This document shows positions 1-6,928 of a DNA stretch of 25,110 nt, one piece after another. The stretch is taken from NCBI GenBank assembly GCA_046309775.1, contig JBKCOM010000144.1, forward strand, positions 1-25,110, written 5' to 3'. Numbering within the stretch: the stretch's first letter is position 1; each line of letters begins with the position of its first letter. The position numbers and the translations under genes are program-made. The notes beneath the pieces are model-generated. The model was not told the DNA's origin, searched no databases, and saw only the letters and a program-made list of their open reading frames with translations. The DNA is from JAIXWP01 sp046309775. Lineage in GTDB: Bacteria > Bacteroidota > Bacteroidia > Flavobacteriales_D > Sanyastnellaceae.

Positions 1-72
1 GCTTCGAGCCCTATTAAAGTGGAGCAAACAAAACCTCAGAATCAAAATGTATTACAGCAAACTGAGGTTTAA
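1..72 (+). CDS. C-terminal tail of a truncated upstream gene
   Basis: Frame 1 is open from the window edge to TAA at 70-72 and encodes 23 residues ending ...NVLQQTEV. The tail is polar and Gln-rich (QTKPQNQNVLQQ), as expected of a disordered C-terminus. It is too short to assign a family. The gene would converge on the minus-strand gene ending at 153, and a weak bidirectional hairpin at 78-98 lies between them, which fits a real gene end. The call is inference: the frame could be open by chance over 72 bases. Confidence 0.45.
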   Translation, partial: ASSPIKVEQTKPQNQNVLQQTEV

Positions 73-77
73 GTGAC

Positions 78-98
78 AAAAAGGAGTCAACCTTTTTT
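78..98. terminator. Weak bidirectional hairpin between convergent genes
   Basis: AAAAAGG (78-84) pairs perfectly with CCTTTTT (91-97) around a 6-nt loop, with a T run on the plus strand and the matching A run on the other side. The stem has only two G-C pairs, so it is weak. A second inverted repeat, AAACCTCAG (31-39) with CTGAGGTTT (62-70), overlaps the end of the upstream gene. The position between two convergent stop codons supports a terminator role. Confidence 0.35.
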
Positions 99-110
99 AG
101 GCATTAACAA

Positions 111-152
111 CTAGTCACTAGTATCTAGTCGTTAGTATCTAGTCACTAGTAT
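111..152. repeat. Three 14-bp tandem repeats abutting a stop codon
   Basis: Three head-to-tail units occupy 111-124, 125-138 and 139-152. Units 1 and 3 are identical (CTAGTCACTAGTAT); unit 2 differs at two positions (GT for AC). The array ends exactly where the stop codon of the minus-strand gene begins (CTA at 153-155). Read on that gene's strand, it is a run of TAG and TAA words directly after the stop. Confidence 0.9.
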
Positions 153-3100
153 CTACTCCACGGGTTCCACGGTTTTTCCTTTTTTGATTTCGATTTTGTC
201 GGCGGTGGCGCGCCACGGGGTCCACGATTTCTCTAAAAATTCATTGAATGCCTTCGATAATTGCTTCGTGCGTTCATCCGCGATTTCCAAGGCGCGCTGG
301 GCATTTGAACCCGATTCCACCGACCCCTGTGATACATAACCCGACGCATTGTACAAATCCGAAATGATATACTTCGAATCATCACGTATGCCCTTCTGTC
401 CCTCGGGAGAAAATAACATTTGCTCAATATCATTCAATGCCTTCGCCACAGAATCCGCTTGCGCCAATACATTTTTCTTCAATGAGTCTTCTACAAAAAC
501 CCACGAATTTTTATACGCTTCCATGATCTTGCGACACTCGCGGATGCCTTCCATCACCTTCGAGGCGCGCTCTACAGAACTTTTCAGTTGAGCCTCTTCC
601 CTCTTCGCTTTGTTGTATGCATTCGTATTAAAAACAAGTCGCGGATCAAAACGTATCTCAACTTCCGACGAATCTTTCACTTTATCATATTCAAAAATAG
701 CCGTGTACTTTCCCGGTGGCACAGATACCATGCCGCCAGGCTTGTCCTTGTCCTCACGCTCCTTGCGTCGCGGCCAATCAAAACCGTTCGGCTCCATTCC
801 CCAATAAATAATATTGAATGCACTGTCTGGCTTATGATTGAATGTACGAATGGTATCACGCTTTGCATCAAGTATCACCACTTTTACTTTTCCTTCATTG
901 TCCACTTTTGGTTTCTCTTCCTTTTTATCCGATTTGTCGTCTTTCTTTTCCGGAAGATTTACATAAACATTGAGACGTGCAGCGGTGGTGCGATTATCTC
1001 CTTGATAATAGCTGTCTGCACCAAACCTCTGCCCTCTTGGTCGCAACGTTTCTACTTGATACGCAACAGGATTCGGCAATGCTTTTATTTTATTCTTGAA
1101 TGCCTCCGCCGCTTGCGCATAAGTTCGCAAGGGGCGAATATCATCCAATACATACGCCGCTCTACCAAACGTCCCGATCACGAGATCATGTTCGACGGGA
1201 TGAATTTTCAAATCTTGCGTAGCTACAGAAGGATATCCCTCTTTCCATTTTTCCCAATTTTTTCCGTAATCAAAACTGACATACAATCCGTGTTCTGTGC
1301 CAAGGAATAATAAATTGTGAGCGATTGGATCTTGCGCCACGCTCAAGCAATGACCAGACACCGATTTTTCATTCACCAATGATGTCCACGTTTTTCCAAA
1401 ATCTTTGGTGTGAAATAAATAAGGCTTCCAATCATTTTTGCGGTAGTTGTTTACGACCACAAATGCTTCTCCTTCATTTGCATTGCTTGTTACAATCATG
1501 GGAACCCATGCCTCTTTCGGCATTCCTTTAATCAAGGCGGTTGTATTTGTCCACGTCTTTCCATGATCGCGTGTGAGTTGCACTTGTCCATCGTCCGTTC
1601 CCACCCATATCACTTCATTATTTTTTTCTGATGGTGAAATGCAAAGAATGGTGCAATAGTTTTCTGCGCTGGTAGCGTCAATGGTGAGCCCACCGCTGTT
1701 GTATGCTTTTTGTTTTTCTTTATTGTTAGTAGTAAGATCTGGTGAAATGATGCTCCACGATTTTCCTAAGTCGGTAGAGAAGTGTAAAAACTGCGAACCA
1801 AAATAAAGTCCTTTACTATTCGCATTGATGCCCGCATTCCAGTTGAAGCGTAGCTTGGTGGTATCGGGAGAAAGCGGTTTGCAAAATTCAGATTCGCCTG
1901 TGTACGTATCTACGCGATTCACTTCGCCGCCTTGATATTGCGCGAATAAATATCTATAGTTGTTTGGCACGGGTACAACATCAAAACCATCGCCGAACAA
2001 CATCTCACGCCAATCTGCATCGATGATACCGCCTTCTTGCCAGACATACGCAGGGCCTTTCCAACTGCCGTTATCTTGCATTCCACCATAAACATTATAA
2101 GGAGTTTCTAAATCAAAATTGATATGATAAAACTGACCGAGCGGCAGGTTGCCCGCGAAGTGCCAGTTCTTTCCTCCATCGCGAGAAGTATTAAGACCGC
2201 CATCATTTCCTTCAATCATAAAAAGAGGATTCGACTTGCTCCACCAGAATGCATGATGGTCTGGGTGAACGCCCCAATACGGCAACATCGTTTGCCAAGT
2301 CTTTCCTCCATCGATGCTTTCTGTCACCGTGCTGTGCAAGTAGATCAGATGATTTTCATTTTTGGGATCTACATAAAATTCATGATAATAAAACGGACGA
2401 TCATCCACATCTTCTTTATTCACCAATCTCCAATTAGCACCGCCATCATCCGAGCGATAGAGAGCAGTGGTTTCAGATTCAATCATCGCATATACCACCT
2501 TTGAATTGCTTGGAGCTATTGCTAATCCGATGCGCCCAATCTTGCCGCTTGGCAGACCTTCTTTTTCACCCAATTTTTTCCATTTCTTTCCACCGTCGAT
2601 GGTCATATACAATCCGCTGTTCGAGCCGCCACTATTAAAGAACCAAGGCTCTCGTCCGTATTGCCACATCGCAGCGAAAAGTTTCTCTGGATTGTTTGGA
2701 TCCATCACAAGGTCAGCACATCCAACGCTGTCATTGATGAATAAAACTTTATTCCAAGTATTGCCACCATCTGTTGTTTTAAAAACACCTCTATCAGGAT
2801 TTGGTCCCCAGGCACTACCTACTGCGCCAGCGTACACGACATCTGCATTTTGATGATGCACACAAAGGCGATGAATGGTTTTAGTATTTTCCAATCCTTT
2901 GAGTTCCCAAGTTTTTCCTGCGTCGCCGCTGCGATAGATTCCCTTTCCACTCGTTTGTGAATTTCGAGGATTTCCCTCGCCTGTTCCAACCCAAATGACA
3001 TCGCTATTCGAAGGAGCGATTTTTACCGAGCCAATTCCAATTACATCTTGATCATCAAAGATGGGCAACCAGGTGATGCCTTCGTTTTCACTTTTCCAAA

Positions 3101-3308
3101 GACCACCGCTCGCTGTTCCTGCGAGAATATATCCACCCGGCGCATCGATGGCATCGATAGCTGTGACGCGCCCGCTGGTGACAGCCGGCCCGATGCCGCG
3201 CATATTCATATTTTTAAATTGATTCAAAACTTTCTGCTGCGCCGAAGAGGTAAAGGCAACAAGCATTAGAGCACACGCTGCGATGGAAATACGAATAGAA
3301 ATTTTCAT
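153..3308 (-). CDS. Secreted Asp-box (BNR/VPS10-like) beta-propeller protein
   Basis: A large secreted protein of about 1051 residues. I start it at the ATG at 3308 because MKISIRISIAACALMLVAFTSSAQQ is then a clean signal peptide; ATGs at 3326 and 3365 would add an unlikely N-terminal extension. At least eleven Asp-box motifs of the form S/T-x-D-x-G-x-x-W are visible (for example SGDAGKTW, TTDGGNTW, SIDGGKTW, SRDGGKNW, TRDHGKTW, SFDYGKNW). They indicate one or two beta-propellers like those of sortilin/VPS10 and BNR-repeat proteins. A Lys/Asp/Glu-rich linker (KKDDKSDKKEEKPKVD) separates the propeller part from a C-terminal region with a long helical stretch. Bacteroidota relatives are often labelled 'glycosyl hydrolase', but no catalytic residues can be assigned here. 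No type IX sorting domain is evident at the C-terminus. Function unknown; probably periplasmic or surface-exposed. Confidence 0.9.
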   Translation of the reverse strand: MKISIRISIAACALMLVAFTSSAQQKVLNQFKNMNMRGIGPAVTSGRVTAIDAIDAPGGYILAGTASGGLWKSENEGITWLPIFDDQDVIGIGSVKIAPSNSDVIWVGTGEGNPRNSQTSGKGIYRSGDAGKTWELKGLENTKTIHRLCVHHQNADVVYAGAVGSAWGPNPDRGVFKTTDGGNTWNKVLFINDSVGCADLVMDPNNPEKLFAAMWQYGREPWFFNSGGSNSGLYMTIDGGKKWKKLGEKEGLPSGKIGRIGLAIAPSNSKVVYAMIESETTALYRSDDGGANWRLVNKEDVDDRPFYYHEFYVDPKNENHLIYLHSTVTESIDGGKTWQTMLPYWGVHPDHHAFWWSKSNPLFMIEGNDGGLNTSRDGGKNWHFAGNLPLGQFYHINFDLETPYNVYGGMQDNGSWKGPAYVWQEGGIIDADWREMLFGDGFDVVPVPNNYRYLFAQYQGGEVNRVDTYTGESEFCKPLSPDTTKLRFNWNAGINANSKGLYFGSQFLHFSTDLGKSWSIISPDLTTNNKEKQKAYNSGGLTIDATSAENYCTILCISPSEKNNEVIWVGTDDGQVQLTRDHGKTWTNTTALIKGMPKEAWVPMIVTSNANEGEAFVVVNNYRKNDWKPYLFHTKDFGKTWTSLVNEKSVSGHCLSVAQDPIAHNLLFLGTEHGLYVSFDYGKNWEKWKEGYPSVATQDLKIHPVEHDLVIGTFGRAAYVLDDIRPLRTYAQAAEAFKNKIKALPNPVAYQVETLRPRGQRFGADSYYQGDNRTTAARLNVYVNLPEKKDDKSDKKEEKPKVDNEGKVKVVILDAKRDTIRTFNHKPDSAFNIIYWGMEPNGFDWPRRKEREDKDKPGGMVSVPPGKYTAIFEYDKVKDSSEVEIRFDPRLVFNTNAYNKAKREEAQLKSSVERASKVMEGIRECRKIMEAYKNSWVFVEDSLKKNVLAQADSVAKALNDIEQMLFSPEGQKGIRDDSKYIISDLYNASGYVSQGSVESGSNAQRALEIADERTKQLSKAFNEFLEKSWTPWRATADKIEIKKGKTVEPVE

Positions 3309-3378
3309 GGTGGTAATATCATTCATAATGCAATGAACAAAAAAGAATAAAGTGTTGTGCGGCAAATGAAGCAGATTA

Positions 3379-3409
3379 TTGGTTTTCTTTGCGGTGAATC
3401 ATAGATTTT
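3379..3409 (+). promoter_or_regulatory. Candidate sigma-A promoter of the acetyltransferase gene
   Basis: TTG (3379-3381), a 20-nt spacer and TAGATTTT (3402-3409) match the Bacteroidota pattern TTG-N17-23-TAnnTTTG except for the last base. The box ends 7 nt before the TTG start codon at 3417, so the transcript would have almost no leader. Confidence 0.4.
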
Positions 3410-3416
3410 CACTGCC

Positions 3417-3962
3417 TTGCAAACGCGTCTCGACACATTCAACAATGATTGGTACAAGCCAGGAGCCGGATGGAAAAGGGCATTGTGGTATTTTACATCT
3501 AGTGTCTTTTTTGAAACTGGATTTCCTATCAGTTCTTTCAAAGTCTTTTTGCTTCGTCTTTTTGGGGCCAGAGTTGGAAACGGCGTCGTAATAAAGCCAC
3601 GGGTTCGAATCAAATATCCTTGGTTTTTGGAAATAGAAAATCATGTATGGATTGGAGAATCTGTTTGGATTGATAATCTCGCCGATGTCAAAATAGGAAA
3701 TCATGCATGCATTTCGCAGGGAGCCATGTTGCTCTGCGGCAATCACAATTACAAAAAATCGAGTTTTGATTTAATCGTGAAGCCTATTGCACTCGAAGAA
3801 GGGGCTTGGGTCGGAGCACAATCTGTAGTGTGTCCCGGAGTAATACTTCATTCGCATAGCATTCTTACGGTAGGTTCTGTTGCCTCGAGCAATTTGGAAT
3901 CATATTTTATTTATTCAGGCAATCCAGCTGTGAAAATTCGTGAGAGGAGGATGAAGGAATGA
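3417..3962 (+). CDS. WcaF-like left-handed beta-helix acetyltransferase
   Basis: A 181-residue O-acetyltransferase of the hexapeptide-repeat family, of the kind that acetylates exopolysaccharide or LPS sugars from acetyl-CoA in the cytoplasm (WcaF type). The N-terminal signature LDTFNNDWYKPGAGWKRALWYF is typical of the WcaF subfamily. Hexapeptide-type turns (IGxxVxI, IGNHACIS, VGAQSVVCPGVIL) run from about residue 50 to 170, and His110 in CGNHNY is the likely catalytic base. The start must be TTG at 3417: an in-frame TAG lies at 3402 and there is no ATG between. The gene overlaps the following glycosyltransferase by ATGA, so the two are translationally coupled. The sugar acceptor cannot be predicted. 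Confidence 0.88.
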   Translation: MQTRLDTFNNDWYKPGAGWKRALWYFTSSVFFETGFPISSFKVFLLRLFGARVGNGVVIKPRVRIKYPWFLEIENHVWIGESVWIDNLADVKIGNHACISQGAMLLCGNHNYKKSSFDLIVKPIALEEGAWVGAQSVVCPGVILHSHSILTVGSVASSNLESYFIYSGNPAVKIRERRMKE

Positions 3963-4705
3963 AGGTGAGCATCGTCACGATTTGTTATAATAGCGCAGAA
4001 ACTATTAGAGAAACGATTGAGTCAGTAATTTCTCAAACCTACAAGGACATCGAATACATCATCGTGGATGGTGCTTCCAAGGATAATACGTGTGATATCG
4101 TTCGTTCATTTGGAGATCGCATTTCAAGATTCGTATCAGAGCCGGACAGAGGCATCTATGATGCAATGAACAAAGGAGTAAAGCTTGCGACAGGAGATGT
4201 TATTGGCATTTTGAATTCAGATGATTTTTATGCCGACGCCAACGTTATTACAGACATCGTGAGCACTTTCGAAAAAACCAACGCTCTTGGCGTATATGCC
4301 GATCTCGTGTATGTGAATCGGGACAACGTTGACAAGATCACACGCACTTGGAAATCTGGTGTCTATGAAGAAGGAAAATTTCTTTTCGGCTGGATGCCTC
4401 CTCATCCCACATTTTTTGTAAAAAGAGAAGTGTACCAAACGTATGGTCATTACACCACAGAGTTGCGCTCCTCTTCAGATTATGAATTCATGCTTCGCGT
4501 TATTCATAAAGAAAAAATTAGTGTTGGATATTTGCCACGCGTCATCACCAAAATGCGTGTTGGCGGGCAGAGCAATGTGACACTTACCAATCGAAAAAAA
4601 GCCAATCGTGAGGATAGAAGAGCTTGGGAAATGAATGGATTGAAACCCTATTTTTTCACAATAGCCCTTAAGCCTTTGCGCAAGATTCCTCAATTTCTCA
4701 GATAA
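3959..4705 (+). CDS. Family 2 glycosyltransferase (WfgS/WcaE-like)
   Basis: A 248-residue GT-A glycosyltransferase. MKVSIVTICYNSAETI opens the Rossmann-like fold, VDGASKDNT (37-44) is the nucleotide-binding strand-turn, EPDRGIYDAMNKG (61-73) is characteristic of the WfgS-like GT2 group, and NSDD (86-89) is the metal-binding DxD equivalent. SSSDYEFMLR near residue 175 supplies the usual acceptor-side acidic residues. There are no membrane helices, so it acts on the cytoplasmic face, probably adding one sugar to a lipid-linked polysaccharide precursor. Its ATG overlaps the acetyltransferase stop (ATGA), and an AGGAGG-like sequence lies about 10 nt upstream. Donor and acceptor are unknown. No other polysaccharide gene is nearby. 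Confidence 0.9.
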   Translation: MKVSIVTICYNSAETIRETIESVISQTYKDIEYIIVDGASKDNTCDIVRSFGDRISRFVSEPDRGIYDAMNKGVKLATGDVIGILNSDDFYADANVITDIVSTFEKTNALGVYADLVYVNRDNVDKITRTWKSGVYEEGKFLFGWMPPHPTFFVKREVYQTYGHYTTELRSSSDYEFMLRVIHKEKISVGYLPRVITKMRVGGQSNVTLTNRKKANREDRRAWEMNGLKPYFFTIALKPLRKIPQFLR

Positions 4706-4714
4706 ATTTTATTC

Positions 4715-4768
4715 AAAAAAAAAAGCCTTTTCAGTCTGCCATGCTTTCTGAAAAGGCCTTTCAATATT
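4715..4768. terminator. Bidirectional intrinsic terminator
   Basis: GCCTTTTCAG (4725-4734) pairs perfectly with CTGAAAAGGC (4748-4757), loop 13 nt. A run of ten A residues at 4715-4724 becomes a U10 tract on the minus strand, giving a strong terminator for the DUF6089 gene. The plus-strand side has a weaker CTTTC tail and probably also ends the glycosyltransferase transcript. Confidence 0.85.
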
Positions 4769-4779
4769 TTCAAACTGAA

Positions 4780-5748
4780 TTAGAACTTCGCTTTTGAACG
4801 TCTTACGCCAGCTCTGTTTTTGAGATAGCTGTACTTTGATTTGTAGAAATTACTTCTACCTCGAATTACCTTACCAACGGTGATTTGAGCTGTAAGGAAG
4901 CTATCATTGTTGGTGGGATCGCCGCGCTTTGATCTTTGATCTTCATCATAATATCTAAAGTCGTTGAGGCTGATGTCCGGATCATCTGGATCGTTTGTGG
5001 TATTGATTTCAGTAATCAAACCTTGGTAGGTTTGGCTATAGAATTCTCTTGCGAGTGGGTCGTCAGAATTAGGTAGGTTGAATACCGTCGAGATATCGTC
5101 GAGGTAATCGGTGAAGGTTGTTCTCCATGAGAACTCCATACCTACTCTCCATTCTTTATTGAACGTAAAATACATACCCACACCCGCAGGAATTGCGAGA
5201 CCTAATGCTGAATATTCTGTTTCCTGACCTTCTGTTTTCCAAGGGCGCAGGTCGAACCATTGACCACCATATTGAAGTTCTCCGTTGGCGAAGATTTGTC
5301 CTTGAGGATTGTGATAATAACCGGAAACACCGCCAAAGAGATACATTTTGAAATCGGGGTTGTAGTAACCTCTGTTGCCTACGTCGTTGTCGTACCAAAT
5401 GGTAACTTCAGCACGAGCGCCCAATTCGAAAATATTATTTCTGAAATTCATGTTGCGGCCACGGCGAGCCGGGTTGGTAGTGAGGCGATCGGTGTCTGTA
5501 ATACGAGAATAGTCGAAGTGTGCAGCAACTGCCAGACGTTTGGAAAATTTATATCGACCGTAAGCACCACCTGAGTAACGTGTCGAAAGCAAGTGCATAT
5601 CCCAGATGAAATCCCGTCTGGTAAGCTCTTTACCCCCGATATCTCCAAGATAATTTGCTGCACCGAACTTTATTCCATAATCCCATGCATATTGGGCACT
5701 GGCGTTGAGTGTGCTTAAAAAAACAAATATGACTAGCAGTTTCTTCAT
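4780..5748 (-). CDS. DUF6089 family outer-membrane beta-barrel protein
   Basis: A 322-residue exported protein. The signal peptide is MKKLLVIFVFLSTLNASA, followed by YAWDYGIKFGAANYLGDIGG, the typical opening of the Bacteroidota DUF6089 family. Alternating aromatic strands (YGRYKFSKRLAVAAHFDYSRI, NNIFELGARAEVTIWY, MYLFGGVSGYYHNP, WRVGMEFSWRTTFTDYLDDIS) indicate a small outer-membrane barrel. The C-terminus is unusually basic (KSKYSYLKNRAGVRRSKAKF) and ends in Phe. The family has no established function. In many relatives a member sits beside bamA or uppS, as I recall; here it is a single gene between its own promoter and a strong terminator. Confidence 0.85.
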   Translation of the reverse strand: MKKLLVIFVFLSTLNASAQYAWDYGIKFGAANYLGDIGGKELTRRDFIWDMHLLSTRYSGGAYGRYKFSKRLAVAAHFDYSRITDTDRLTTNPARRGRNMNFRNNIFELGARAEVTIWYDNDVGNRGYYNPDFKMYLFGGVSGYYHNPQGQIFANGELQYGGQWFDLRPWKTEGQETEYSALGLAIPAGVGMYFTFNKEWRVGMEFSWRTTFTDYLDDISTVFNLPNSDDPLAREFYSQTYQGLITEINTTNDPDDPDISLNDFRYYDEDQRSKRGDPTNNDSFLTAQITVGKVIRGRSNFYKSKYSYLKNRAGVRRSKAKF

Positions 5749-5785
5749 CCCGTTTGCGGTATATTAAGGCCTAATAAACAAGCCG

Positions 5786-5817
5786 CTAAGATAGATTTTT
5801 CGATTTATTCTACCAAA
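5786..5817 (-). promoter_or_regulatory. Sigma-A promoter of the DUF6089 gene
   Basis: On the minus strand, TTTG (5817-5814), a 20-nt spacer and TATCTTAG (5793-5786) fit the TTTG / TAnnTTTG consensus with one mismatch. The predicted start lies roughly 30 nt before the ATG at 5748, so this gene has a conventional leader, unlike several others in the window. Confidence 0.55.
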
Positions 5818-5884
5818 TCTTATTTTTACGAAGCAAAGCAAAAGAGGTTTTATGTTCTTTGCACCAACAATGAATTAAGAAAAC

Positions 5885-6835
5885 ATGAATAGAGTCAACG
5901 CACTTTTTGGAATCAAATATCCTATCATTCAAGCGGGCATGATTTGGTGCAGCGGTTGGGAATTGGCCAGTGCCGTTAGCAACGCCGGTGGATTGGGAAT
6001 TTTGGGGGCTGGATCCATGTATCCTCACATTTTGGATGAGCAACTAACAAAATGCAAAGCCGCTACTGACAAGCCTTTTGGTGTCAATCTGCCCCTCCTC
6101 TATCCCGATATTGATAAGCATATTGAAACCATCATCCGTCATAAAGTTCCTGTTGTCATTACCTCCGCTGGTAATCCTAAAACATGGACTTCCATTTTGA
6201 AAAGTGAAGGTATTAAAGTGATTCATGTTGTATCCAGTGCAAAATTTGCTTTAAAATCTCAGGATGCTGGCGTAGACGCTGTTGTTGCAGAAGGATTTGA
6301 AGCGGGAGGACACAACGGTAGAGAAGAAACTACCACCCTGTGTTTAATTCCATTGGTGAAGGAGGCCGTACAGATTCCTGTCATCGCCGCTGGAGGAATC
6401 GGTACAGGACGTGCCATGGTCGCTGCAATGGCCTTAGGGGCAGACGGGGTTCAAATCGGGAGTCGATTTGTGGCCACACCAGAATCCAGTGCACATCAAG
6501 CTTTCAAAGACCGTGTAATTCAGGCCAATGAAGGCGACACACTGCTCACCCTGAAAGAGCTGACACCGGTAAGACTTTTAAAAAATGGCTTTTTTGATGA
6601 AGTAATGGCTGCCTATGATCGGGATGCAAGCAAAGAAGAACTAGAACAGATTCTTGGCCGCGGCCGCGCCAAAAAGGGAATGTTTGAAGGCGATCTGAAC
6701 AATGGTGAATTGGAAATAGGGCAAGTGTCAGCGCTTATAAAATCAATGAAACCTGCTGCGGACATCGTTCAAGAAATCATTGATGAATACAACCAAATTC
6801 GCCGGGAGCTTAGTCACAATATTTACGAATTCTAG
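5885..6835 (+). CDS. Nitronate monooxygenase / FabK-like flavin oxidoreductase
   Basis: A 316-residue FMN-dependent TIM-barrel enzyme of the NMO/2-nitropropane dioxygenase family. YPIIQAGMIW (12-21) starts the barrel. EAGGHNG (139-145) carries the conserved His143. AAGGIGTGR (168-176) and LGADGVQIGSRF (184-195) form the FMN phosphate site. Length is normal for the family. The family covers nitronate monooxygenases and FabK-type enoyl-ACP reductases, and sequence motifs alone do not separate them. There is no fatty-acid gene next to it and no fabI in the window for comparison. It stands alone, with 92 nt to the next gene and no clear -7 box before its ATG. Confidence 0.85.
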   Translation: MNRVNALFGIKYPIIQAGMIWCSGWELASAVSNAGGLGILGAGSMYPHILDEQLTKCKAATDKPFGVNLPLLYPDIDKHIETIIRHKVPVVITSAGNPKTWTSILKSEGIKVIHVVSSAKFALKSQDAGVDAVVAEGFEAGGHNGREETTTLCLIPLVKEAVQIPVIAAGGIGTGRAMVAAMALGADGVQIGSRFVATPESSAHQAFKDRVIQANEGDTLLTLKELTPVRLLKNGFFDEVMAAYDRDASKEELEQILGRGRAKKGMFEGDLNNGELEIGQVSALIKSMKPAADIVQEIIDEYNQIRRELSHNIYEF

Positions 6836-6893
6836 CAGTGGAGATGCAACCTTTTGGTGCTTTTCATTGTGAAATAAAGTAAACAAAGTCCCG

Positions 6894-6920
6894 TTGAAGG
6901 GACGCTAGCAATTATCTTTG
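6894..6920 (+). promoter_or_regulatory. Promoter of the type IX-secreted protein gene
   Basis: TATCTTTG (6913-6920) is an exact TAnnTTTG box. TTG at 6894-6896 is the upstream element with a rather short 16-nt spacer; it lies in the loop of a small hairpin (GTCCC 6888-6892, GGGAC 6899-6903). The box ends 8 nt before the TTG start codon, so the message would be leaderless or nearly so. Confidence 0.6.
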
Positions 6921-6928
6921 TATTCGAA

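Noticed and set aside
588..1310. A 240-codon plus-strand open frame opposite the Asp-box gene
   Set aside because: It is antisense to a gene with clear repeated motifs, its translation is rich in Ile/Arg/Phe with no domain or signal peptide, and it has no promoter or operon context.
5845..5884. A -7 box before the nitronate monooxygenase-like gene (TATGTTCTTTG)
   Set aside because: The spacing inside the box is wrong (TA and TTTG separated by five bases) and it lies about 25 nt from the ATG, unlike the other sites.
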